The notes beneath the pieces are model-generated. The model did not search any database. It saw only the letters and a program-made list of their open reading frames with translations, and had not been told where the DNA came from. The position numbers and the translations under genes were made by a program. A stretch of DNA of 64,000 bases from Ciona savignyi (lineage: Eukaryota > Chordata > Ascidiacea > Phlebobranchia > Cionidae): positions 25,996-89,995 of the forward strand of contig CH003330.1 in the NCBI GenBank assembly GCA_000149265.1. Reading direction: 5' to 3'. Position 1 is the stretch's first letter. Each line of letters starts with the position of its first letter. Shown piece by piece: positions 22,431 to 50,149 of this stretch.

Positions 22431-22755
22431 AACATGACAGGGACGGGTTAATGGTATAATTATTATATAACCCACCCCTTTATAACATACCCTTAGTCCG
22501 CCTTGATCGTGTTAATGACAAAAACACCCTGCGCCCCTCTTGCTACTGTTTCGCAGAATAGTCTGTGGGCAATTAATGACAAAATACCACGTTCCACTCA
22601 TGTTAGTGACAAAAATACATTGGCCCACTTGTATTTTAACCTAAGGGTCTGCAACCTTTTGAATATTATCATAATGAAATTCAACCTTCGAATGCCAACC
22701 ATTTTAAAAGTATTCAACCAAACATTCAACAAAAACCGTAGGTATAACTAACAAT

Positions 22756-23437
22756 TAGGGCTGTGCAAATTCATAAAAAATCTTAACGGTTAACCGATCC
22801 AAAAATAAATCGGTTAACCGATTAAATCGGAATTTTTTCCTACTTGATGTAACGATGCAAGCCGACCTCACGGCGTTATAAAAACAACCTGCTTATAGCG
22901 TGTATTGTTATCGCGCGCTGCCGCAAGGCCGACGTCTTCACAAGATAAGGCCACTTTCCGTCATCTTACGTTTATCTTATATTCTTATCGTACGTCGCAC
23001 TAGTCAAAACATCGGTGACCCGCATGAACTGGCCGCTTAATTCGACAAAATATTAAGTCTATTATAGGAACTAAAGTATTACAATTAAAAGTTTGCCCAT
23101 TGTTCGACTTTACTTTTTTCAATTAATACACGTGGCCATAACATTGTATACTAGGGCTGTGCAAGAACCCAGCTTCTTGTTGTAGGCTGAAAAACGAACA
23201 CAGTTGGTTAACCATTTATTGACTTCATTGACAGTTTACTGACGTCCTCGTTAACTTCGCACATCCCTACTTACGTAACGTAATTCCGAAGTCCGTAATT
23301 TCGCCGAGCACTAATCGGTTAACCGTTTACCGATTTTATTAACGGTTAACTGACGTCCCGTAGGTTAACCGTTTACCGATTTTATTAACGGTTAACTGAC
23401 GTCCCGTCGGTTAACCGTTAACCAACGCACAGCCCTA
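22756..23437. mobile_element. hAT MITE (TAGGGCTGTGC ends), 682 bp
   Basis: Ends TAGGGCTGTGCAAATTC and GCACAGCCCTA are inverted; the 8-bp duplication CTAACAAT flanks it (22748-22755 and 23438-23445). Subterminal CGGTTAACCG palindromes repeat many times near both ends, presumably transposase-binding sites. A second TAGGGCTGTGCAAGAACC start lies inside at about 23154, with a partial inverse near 23270, so an older relative may be embedded. No transposase. Confidence 0.92.
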
Positions 23438-23556
23438 CTAACAATGCTACAACTATTCAATAGTTACTATTGTTACATATAGTCAAATCATACGGTGTAT
23501 AATAAAAAAACCTCCACAATTGGCAGGCATGTCAGAGATTGCCAATCCCTGTTATA

Positions 23557-23860
23557 GACCGGTTAGTCTGGTAGTTTAGTGCGACGTCTTTCAACCGAAA
23601 GGTTAATGGTCTGAAACTGGTCGTTAGCTAGCCGATTGTGTCCTTGGGCAAGGCACTTAACGGACATTGCCTGAACCCAGCAGATTAATGGGTTCTACCA
23701 AATTGAAGGAATGTGTGAATCAAAAACAATACACTAGAATAGCTCCGGCAATCGACGGTGGGCCTGTGGTAATCTGACGATTGCCTGTGTGTTAACCCTA
23801 TTGGTTTTCCCATTCATAGGAATAAACATGAGTATTCTATTCTCCTATCCCATTCCCTTT
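23557..23860 (+). repeat. tRNA-derived SINE, near full length, diverged
   Basis: Carries the head GACCGGTTAGTCTGGTAG, the B-box region, GTCCTTGGGCAAGGCACTTA, ATCTGACGATTGCCTGTGTG and the tail block TTGGTTTTCCCATTCATAGG. Divergence is higher than for the 10085 copy. Confidence 0.82.
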
Positions 23861-24377
23861 ATGTTAATGAGTGTATCATCAGTAAAATCAGTCAAAATAT
23901 TGTGGGAAAATAATCCCAACCCTAACAGTAACCCCAGTGTTGTAATGTGGTTTCCATTTTGCTTCCCTGGTTATGGTTGAGCCCACTTGTTTTCATATTC
24001 ATAAAAGAAATGTATATTCCATACTATTTACAACCAGATTTAAGTTTGTTGTTTTCTTTTTAAATATATTCCGACATCAAACATGCATGAGAATTATAAT
24101 AAATACACAGTAATGCACACCAAAGAATGTAGCATTAGACCAAAAGGTCATAAAGTCTGCTGCAGCCCTCTGTTTAATTGGACAACAATTGTCTTGGTGT
24201 TAAAAAAAACTCTTACAAATAATAAATTTTGCATTTAGCGTGCATTACACATTTTTTTGTTCTTTAGATTTAAAAGTGAACCAAACAGCGATTAAAACTT
24301 ATGGCTTGTTTAGTACCAAACTTGTGTGGTGTGAGCAATAAATGAACTAGAGAGTGTTAACCATATGTGAAAACCTA

Positions 24378-24727
24378 CTATTTTAAAACCCCCGTTGGGT
24401 GTATATTTTTGTACTTGCAGAAACAATCGGGTTCCCTGATTACCTCATCATGTTTCTGCAAGTAGAAACTAATGGCTTCTCGAGTTACAAATCCAAATTT
24501 AATGTCTATGTTTTCTGATACATTTCTGTACAAAAAAGACAACAGAAAAAAATGGATGATTTTAACATTATTGTGAGGCAATGCATATCTTTAAAATAAT
24601 AATTAACACCAAAAATATTTGCTGTTAAAGAATAATCGTACCTGAAATTTCGAAAAATTGAGCATGTCATACTTTTTCTTAAGTCTTTAGGGAATTTCCC
24701 TTGCGTAAATCTTCCAAATTTCGTCAT
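24378..24727 (-). CDS. Small two-exon candidate gene, unknown function
   Basis: Exon 24642-24727 starts with an ATG and encodes MTKFGRFTQGKFPKDLRKSM followed by TCSIFRNF, ending at a GTACG donor. Exon 24378-24525 follows a strong acceptor (TTTTTTGTACAG) and continues in frame as RNVSENIDIKFGFVTREAIS with FYLQKHDEVIREPDCFCKYK, stopping after GVLK. Total 77 residues. Alternatively the GAGGTAATC inside the second exon is a donor and the gene continues leftwards. The composition looks like ordinary protein (basic N-terminus, no low complexity), but I recognise no family. No neighbour in the same orientation is close. Confidence 0.35.
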
Positions 24728-24867
24728 TGTATATTCAATCCATATGAGCTAACACTTTTAGAAGATTCCACTTAATAAGTGATTTTATTTTGTTTGTTTA
24801 TGGGGGTAAATGAGACTGCTCAGTGGTTTGCGGTAACTCTTCTCATGATAAAAAGGGAAACTTCTCA

Positions 24868-25050
24868 TTAAAAGATAATGACATTAATGTTAGGGTTGGG
24901 GTTAAACGTAGTTCTGTTGTTGAGATTAGTGTTTGGGACAGGGTTAGAATAAGTTTTCATAGCATGCCTCGTCGACCTTTAATTAGCCTATGTTCCGAAA
25001 AAAATGCGATCCAAGTGATCCTGCTTAGAGGCACTCCTAGTTTGAGTCGA
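24868..25050. repeat. GGTGCCTCTAA-family fragment, inverted, with telomere-like tract
   Basis: Contains GACATTAATGTTAGGGTTGG and GTTTGGGACAGGGTTAG, and ends GCGATCCAAGTGATCCTG CTTAGAGGCACTCC, the inverse order of the copy at 22179. The overlapping + strand ORF is an artefact of this repeat. Confidence 0.65.
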
Positions 25051-26400
25051 AGAGAATTTGAATTTCTAGGGATTTTTAGGAAAATAGTTAAGAATGGGTA
25101 TTTGCCGTACATATATTTTTTGTTTAAATTTAGATTCTTTATCCATTTATTTTGAGTTTTGCTGTTGTGTACGCTTATAAATATTAGTGTGTTTAATATT
25201 GCTTAAGCATATTTTATTTTGGGAGATTTCCCAGGTTAAACTGGGTTATTTTAATACATTGCACATGTTTAACTTTTTTTTTCAACCTGATTGAAATAGG
25301 GCAATGCCAATCAAATGACGGCCGGACATGCTTGTCACCACCGTTACGCAAAAAAGAAAAATCTAACTGTCTTCCCTTTGGAATCAAAGAAAATCCATAA
25401 AAATAGTGAATTTATTGTCATATTGATGACGGAACGGACTATTATATTATCTGGCCAATAATGTTGTTACTGAATGCTCCTTTAAGTCAACAAAAATCAA
25501 TAAAACAAAACATATCTATATATATATACTTTTTAAAGACAAATTGATTTTGAATACTTCTTTGTAGCTCATTTAAAGTGGTTTAGAATTTTAAAATTGT
25601 AATTATTTCATTTTACTTTAAAAACTAATTTTAATAAACATATTCTTTGTAGCCTATGTAGCTATATTTTTATTTCTTAATATTAAAATCAATAAGTATG
25701 ATCAATCTCTATAAATTATTCGAACTAAGCTTTATTGTCATTATAGAATAAATACAAAAACAGTATGTGTAAATGGTTTTTTGGTTTTAAAAATTTTGAC
25801 AACATGCAATACCAGTACATATCTTTATAGTTTAGGTAACTGTATTTAACAATCATTCATTTATTGGGTTACTTGCGATTGATTTTACATTTGACAGTGC
25901 CTTTCCTATATGTCGAAAATTCTAGTCTCAACTTGAAATGTTTTTATCCAAATATATTTAAAACTGATCTGTATTTATAAATATAAATAAAACAAAAAGT
26001 TAGTGTAAAACAAGTGAGATTACAAGGTCCAAGTCTGTGTTAATGATGGGCCTGTGTCTAAAAAGAACGTTATAGTTGATAGATTAGCTTAATTACAACT
26101 TATCATTAGTGTTCTACAAAGTTTCAGAGGCCACTATGATTTTATATATATTTATCAGACTCGGTATATGTTACAATAACATAGACTATTTATATATATG
26201 TTATTTATAATTTAATTTGCGTAATATTCAAAGGTTGTATATATCCTGCACCTACATTACACAAATATATATAATCACACTCAATAAACATGCTAAACCT
26301 CTTTTCACAGCGTTTGTTGTCTGAAAGTTAGTGGCAACGAGTTCTTCGTTATAGTTTTCTAGTTAATTTATTCACCCCGTCAACAAATCAATAGGCAGAT
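25051..26400. other. AT-rich upstream region of importin beta-1
   Basis: No ORF, RNA gene or recognisable repeat is seen. Probable promoter and leader for the gene starting at 26401. Two bases before that ATG there is an AG preceded by TTTATTCACCCCGTC, resembling a 3' splice site. Confidence 0.4.
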
Positions 26401-43835
<17,435 letters not shown>

Positions 43836-46671
43836 AATGTGGGTCAAATTGGTATTTTATTGGTAGAAGCATGAACTCTGTTTGCAGGTGTACAAAAGTG
43901 CATCATCTCTTTTATTTAACATAATACTTGATTTTTAATTTAAATCATTTCACTGCGATAGGAAAACGCAAGGTCTGTTATCACATGGGTAATCGTCATA
44001 TCACCTCGTGCCCACCATTGGGTTAGCTATTTCAGTGTTTTGTGTATTATTTAGACATTTCTGTAATTTAGAATTTAGTAGAACCCATTATTCTACTTGA
44101 TTTAGGCAATGTCCGTTAATTGCATTGCTCAAAGATACAACCAACTAGCTAGCGACCAGTTTTGACTCTGCAACCGTTCCGCCGAAAGTTGCAGACTAAT
44201 CTCTCATAAAACAATGAATTTCGCATGCGATGAACGAATTTTCATGCAAGAAATCCAAGCTTATTTTTCAATTTAAACCATAGAAACTTGGTTCGTTTTT
44301 TAGAATAATGTTAGCCACCTTTAAAGACGAACAGAATTTGCAAAATTTTAACGTTCATCAATTTAGGTGTTGAACCCAATGTCGACTTGACATTAGTTTA
44401 AAAAAAACTAGCCTTACCTTAAAACGCAAAGGTTAATGCTATCTAGTAAAGCAATGAGATATAAAACGTCTTAACCATACACAACATGCTACAATAGTAA
44501 CACAACAATGGGCATGAGGTCAGACTATGGTGTAAGATCGCTCCCTAATTTATTTAATAAGTGATTTGCTAACTCATCTGCATTTTTTATTTATGAGGAT
44601 AAAAACGGAATCTTCAATTGAAAGGATACCGAAATCCCACAGATTTTTAAGTTTGAATGTTTCTGAACAAATTTGTGTTTTTTTCAGATGTCAAGCCCGA
44701 TGAAGCCGCCACCGCCGACACCCACCCGTATGAATGTGCATTGTGTTATGAACAAATGCGTGTAGTGTGGTTGCCTGTGATGTCACTTCAAACGTGACGC
44801 ACGCCGCGAAGTTCAAAGCGTTGAAATGTTCCAAATTTTCGCCCAACTGTCGTCGTCAGTCCAGTTGGCCAACTAATTTGTGCGTGTATTGTTGAAAATT
44901 GCATTTGAAGTTGTGCTTGATTTGAATGCCTGTGTCACTGTGCCTTAATGCTGTTCGAAATTGTGGTCGTGACTAAAATGTGAGAATTCCTGCGCTGAAT
45001 TTGATTGATATAAATGAAGTCTATTTACTGTGCAGTTGTCTGTTCTGTTTGCAAGTTTTAATATGTGACGAAAGTGAGACCAAAAACGCCACTGTTCAAT
45101 GACTAGTGTTGGTTCATAATATGCGGCCCACTATACATCCCATGTGAAAAATATTTCATTTTCTATCAAATTGTTCTCCTGGATTTCTGGTCTTTGCTTG
45201 TAATTATTAAACACAATTTACATTGATTGTAAGGAAATCTGATTATTTTGTCTGTGGTCTAGTAAGTCGGTTAGTTTTTCAGCCTAAAATTTATTGAATT
45301 TAAAACTTTGTTGGTAGTGTCATTGGTTGAAGCACTTAGCAGAAGTCGCCTGAACCTAGTGAATTAAGAAATTCTACTAAATCTGTAAACAGTTTCTTTA
45401 TATATAACTTGCTGTAATAGCTCCAGTTACGCGACGACACGCAAGTGTTGTTATGAGTAAGGATGTCCCGCATTATAATGACTACTGCCGTTTTATTCCC
45501 GATATTGAAGTTGATAGAGCTGTACCGCAGAATCAGTCATTAACTGCCAACCTCCGGTTTCATTACTCAATTAGATTAAATTGTCGTGGGTACGATATGA
45601 AACTCCTCTAACACTCTAGTTTCATTTACATAAGTCAATACTTTAGAGAGTTATATTTTCACTTCAATTTTCTTAGGGTCTCTTCAAACACAAGAAACTT
45701 TTTTCGTCAAACGCTTGACATGATTTTTTCCGTACAATTTCGTACAAAGGGGTTTATCGGATTAAAACTTTTACATTTGGTTGCCATACGTAAAATTTGC
45801 AATTACAGCACACCCAAATAAAATAGGATATTCATGGATAGCCTCGCGAATGGCAAAACCATCATGTTAAAACACGGGCAACCGTTCGATTACCGCTCGC
45901 GCACCGTCTGGCTTCCAGAGGAGCTATTGCGGTAAGCTCACCTACTAGGTGGAAAAATACTTGTTATCTTGTACCCAAAAGGTATAAAGTACTACAAAAA
46001 TGAAAAAAAACACTTACCCAAAAAATTCTTTAAAAATATAAAATACCTATGTTCATATGAACAAAATGTGAACCGAAATAGGGGAACTACCGAAGCCGTC
46101 TTGACAGTTTTTTCAATGTGAGGTTTTCAGTCATGAGTATTTGTGCAATTGGGTTTAAATAAAGCTTAAATGATAGCATTTCTGATGATCTAGATATGCT
46201 CGAGTGTAGTTTGATAAAGAGACAAAGCGGAATTTAACCCTGACCAATTCAATTTTTATTTCGTCCATTCCACCGGCACAACCTACAATTAAAGGGTGCC
46301 TCTAAAAAATCTTTATTTTAGTGATTAGTTTTTCTACGCGTCTCTTTCCATGTTACAACCATTTCTAAAATTGGTCATTAGGTTACTTTATTTAGGTTAT
46401 TTTTTTGTAACTTTTCAATTAATGAATATTTAATATTGTGAAAGAAATTATAAATTTTATTTTGCCGCAAACGATAGGTTATCATTATTAGATTAGGATA
46501 CAAAGAGTGTTTATAAAAACTTTGCCGTATCAGTAAGGCTACACATTTTCCTTGGCGTTGGTGATTTCAACCTTAAAGGACCGGAAATTACCAACAGGAA
46601 CTTTTGGTACTCTGATTATTTATGAAGTGACCTTTGACATACCTGGATGTACTGCTAATAAAGAAAGAAAT
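43836..46671. other. Importin beta-1 to MRPS12 spacer with SINEs
   Basis: Contains a minus-strand SINE at 43965-44215 (CATATCACCTCGTGCCCACC, CTAGCTAGCGACCAG), a degraded plus copy at 45262-45445 and a minus fragment at 45823-45935 (ATTCATGGATAGCCTCGCG). At 44690 a strong acceptor (TTTTTTTCAG) precedes ATGTCAAGCCCGATGAAGCC; it may be an orphan exon. The remainder is AT-rich without recognisable genes. Confidence 0.55.
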
Positions 46672-49600
46672 ATGTCGTCACTTCTCAGAACATTCTGCAA
46701 GTTATCCAATCAAATATTTACCCCAAATATGAATACTGGAAAGACGATGTCTACCATTACTTCGGTGTTACCTAGAAGTTTTGATTCAAATATTATGAGA
46801 GGCCATTTTAACTCCACATGGTATAATCAACCTTTGCGCAATCTAAGCACGATGTGCCAAAATTTTGCTATGAAAAAGCGAGTAAGTAAATTCCAACATT
46901 CTTTTTTTTGGTAAGTGTGTTGAATCCATGCATTAGGAAACCTAAAGGGGCCACATACTACAAACCCGGTATAAGAACATTGAACTAGCCAGAACAATCT
47001 TGTGGAAGTGGAATCTTGTATTTCTTTGTAAAAATACACTTTTTATCTTTTTGTTTATAAAGAATGGTGGTTTATGGTTCATAGGCATTTTTGTTTGCAC
47101 ACTGCACCTGTCTTTAACATTAGGCATGTACAGATTTCTCATTAAAACTGCCCAACTTATCATACTGGATTTTTTATTTAAACAGCACCACCTCTCTCCT
47201 CTCATACCGGGTTACTTATTAAAACAGCCCAACTTTTGATACCATTCTCACCTTGTATTATGGCTTATACCGGTATGTTGTTAAATTGGAATGAGTAATG
47301 AGATTGGAAGTATTGAAAATAATGCGACAGTACTGTCAATTTAAATCTCAACCATCCTAGTACCAGTATTTAAATACAACCGACTGATAGTACTATGTTA
47401 TTCCACAGGTACATAGAATGCTCACATTTGAAGAACTCGACCAGCGCATGATGAAATATGGAGATGGGAAATATTACTTGAAGCCAAAAAGAAAATCTAA
47501 GATGGACGGCAAACCTCAAATGAAAGGAGTGGTGCTTAAGGTGGAAGGCATACTCGTGTTTATTCTCTTGATTTGGGAAAATGCATTGTTACACATGCAA
47601 TCAGATTTGGTTATAAGTGATAAAAGGAAGTGGAGGATATTCATGTTTATCCCTTAAAAAGGAAAACCAATGGTTTTAATAAATAGATCATCTCCTGCCC
47701 ACCGTCGGGTTACCAAAGCTATTGCAGTGTGTTATATTCCTTTACTTTATTAGAACCTATTAATAAACTGGGTTCAGCCTTCAGGTTATATCCGTAAAGT
47801 GTCTTACTAATATGTCAGATAAAGATAATAGTGTGTTATATAAGATGGATACCTTGTTACTGTTTTTGTTTAACTTGTTTAATTCACTTGGTAAAAACAC
47901 CATCCTCTTAAGTCAGGAACACTCAAATTAAGCTTGTGTATGGCTTTGATCACACAACCTTTCGGCTGACGTTCTACCACTAAACCATTAAATCAAACAC
48001 AAAGGGTTTGTAGTTTGACTCAGAATCATAAGCCAGATTCATTGTTGTAGATGGGATACGGCATAACTGTGTGGTATAAAAACAATAAACTTTTCTCTCG
48101 CCATGTTGCAACATCGTGTTATTTGAGCTATTTCAGTGTGTTGTTTCAGATATTGCTACAGTTTTTGTACAACCCATTAATGTACTGGGTAGAGAGAATC
48201 TTTGCACAGTGCCTTGCCCAACGGTACAACTGACTAGCTAGTGACTGCTTTCGATCACACAACCTTTTAGCTGACGGTTCGAAGCGCTAAGTACGGGATA
48301 ATTATCCATTTATAATCATCGCTATAAGTTCCAAGTCCGATTGGTTAGCTTGGTGGATAAGTTTGTACCTCTTAGACGAAGGGCTGCACCTTTAAAACTG
48401 GTCACAAGCTAATCGATTGTGTCCTTGGCAAAGCACAACTGACATTGCCTATACCTAATGGAATGATGGGTTCTACCAAATTTAACCAACGTCTCAATTA
48501 TACACAACACACTGCAATAGCTACCGCAACCCGACGGTGGACGCGAGGTGTTCTGACGATTGCCGTGTGTTAACCCCCTTCCCCTTGTTTGTTTTCCATT
48601 TACAGGGATAAACATGAATATCCTATCACATTTTAATCAGCCATTTAAGATTTCCGGAGTCCGAATAATGAAATAAAAAATAACTTTCCGCAGTTAATGG
48701 TTAAAAAGCCAAAGAAGCCCAACAGCGCAAATCGCCGATGTTGCAAGCTTCGATTAAGTAACGGGAAAGAAGTGACAGCGTATATACCTGGAGAGGGACA
48801 TAATCTTCAGGTTGGTTAATTTTTTTCATTAATTACACAGCCAATTCATTCATTGTTCTGTATTCTTGTTAGGCCTATTAAGGTAATTAGTTATAGTAAA
48901 GTGATTATACAGGGAAATATATTGGTATATAAGAACAAAGTGACGCAAAGAATGTTATATAGTAGTAGAAATGATCATTATCAGAATGCAGGAATTATTA
49001 CTTTATACAATATTTTTCTGGATGACGGCTTGTACTAAAAGCGGGTATGGAAATTAACATCTTTCCATTATAACAAGAGTATTCTCTTGGAGGAAGGATG
49101 TCTAGAGCAATGGTTTAATAAGTTGAACTAAAACGTTTCAATCATACTCTTTTACAACGCATTCCAATAGCTCCGGTAACCTGATGGTGCGCGAGAGGTA
49201 ATCTGCCGATTGCCCATGTGATAAGGCTCTTTGGGTTTTCTTATTCACAGGTATAAAACATGAATATCATGTCATGTCTAGGGGTGCGAAATATTAAACG
49301 GTTAACCACGTTTAACCGTTTTTATGGTCAACCGTCACGTCAAATTTTAACCGTTTAACCGTTTTTAACATTTTTTTATTAAACTCTTATCTGTTCGTTG
49401 GTTGGTAAAACGCACGCTTTTCTGACGTGAAATACCTGTCTGGCAACTGTAGTTTGCTTCAATGCTATGCATAGAGCTAGGCGTAGTTACGAAATTACGT
49501 TCAGTTATGTAATTACGGACATCGGAATTGCGTTACGGACGTCAAAACGCAATTACGTTATTACGCATTTCTCCGTAATTATTCGAACGGGATATGCACG

Positions 49601-50116
49601 TCGTTGTAAATATACTTTTTGAGCAAATCCTTGTTTTTTTAGTCTTAGCAAATTAATTTTTTTTTTCGAGTAAAATAGTTCGAACCATCGGTAGGAATAA
49701 TCACAATCGCGGTAAATACACGTGATCTTGGATTCGCGCGAAGTTTCTTATATGTAATCAGCTAATCCGCGCGGCAGGACAAAGGGCAACCTCGGCGAAC
49801 GCTATGTATCCACGAACGGCTGCCCGACGTAGAACTTTCTTTGCCAAAAACGGTGCCGATTTGACAGTAGCCTAAAGAAAAATTATTGTTACATCAGTTT
49901 ACCGTTTTTCAAATTAACCGTTAATTCGCAGCCCTAGTCATGTCCAATTAAATTTTTCTGATACATTATTTTTTTCTGATCCCGATGTATTTTCTGTCAC
50001 AGCAACACAATGTGGTTTTAGTAAGAGGTGGGAAAAGACAAGATTTGATCGGAGTTCATTATCGGGTGATACGTGGAAAGTTGGACTGTGGACCTGTCAT
50101 TAAACCTGTTTCGTGA
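46672..50116 (+). CDS. MRPS12: Mitochondrial ribosomal protein S12 (uS12m), 4 exons
   Basis: Component of the small mitoribosomal subunit decoding centre. Exons 46672-46881, 47409-47540, 48694-48810 and 50003-50116 join in phase 0 to give 190 residues. Residues 1-70 are a basic, Ser/Asn-rich presequence suited to mitochondrial import. The uS12 core follows: [10 protein letters not shown], then [20 protein letters not shown] (the invariant PNSA-R loop near the decoding site), [12 protein letters not shown], and [20 protein letters not shown] ending [17 protein letters not shown]. Start choice: ATG 46672 gives a typical presequence; an in-frame upstream ATG at 46552 would add 40 residues that look less natural. 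The polyadenylation signal AATAAA is at 50143. Introns hold SINEs and, 66 bp before the last exon, the right end of a hAT MITE. Confidence 0.95.
47634..47830 (-). repeat. SINE in MRPS12 intron 2
   Basis: AGGATATTCATGTTTATCCC, then ATCATCTCCTGCCCACCGTC and GGGTTACCAAAGCTATTGCA in reverse orientation; the head is degraded. A further minus-strand copy lies at about 48110-48290 (GAGCTATTTCAGTGTGTTGT, CCTTGCCCAACGGTACAACT). Confidence 0.75.
48330..48632 (+). repeat. SINE, near full length, in MRPS12 intron 2
   Basis: Head CAAGTCCGATTGGTTAGC, body GTGTCCTTGGCAAAGCACAA, ACGCGAGGTGTTCTGACGAT and tail ACAGGGATAAACATGAATAT CCTATC. It ends about 60 bp before the third MRPS12 exon. Confidence 0.8.
49150..49278 (+). 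repeat. SINE 3' fragment in MRPS12 intron 3
   Basis: Begins ACGCATTCCAATAGCTCCGG, contains GTAATCTGCCGATTGCCCAT and ends ATGAATATCATGTCATGTC, where a hAT MITE has inserted. Confidence 0.78.
49279..49936. mobile_element. hAT MITE (TAGGGGTGCGAA ends), 658 bp, in MRPS12 intron 3
   Basis: Ends TAGGGGTGCGAAATATTAAA and TTAATTCGCAGCCCTA are inverted; 8-bp duplication GTCATGTC at 49271-49278 and 49937-49944. GTTTAACCGTT-type words recur near both ends, similar to but distinct from the 22756 element, so the two are sister families. It separates a SINE tail from the last MRPS12 exon. Confidence 0.92.
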
Positions 50117-50142
50117 ATATTATTGAACGTTATCCATAAAAA

Positions 50143-50148
50143 AATAAA
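50143..50148 (+). terminator. Polyadenylation signal of MRPS12
   Basis: AATAAA 27 bases after the stop codon, in an A-rich stretch; a GTGTTGCGTTTTAATT region follows as a possible downstream element. Confidence 0.65.
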
Positions 50149-50149
50149 A

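Noticed and set aside
22097-22451. Overlapping ORFs on both strands rich in Leu/Ser/Gly
   Set aside because: Result of the palindromic GGTGCCTCTAA repeat.
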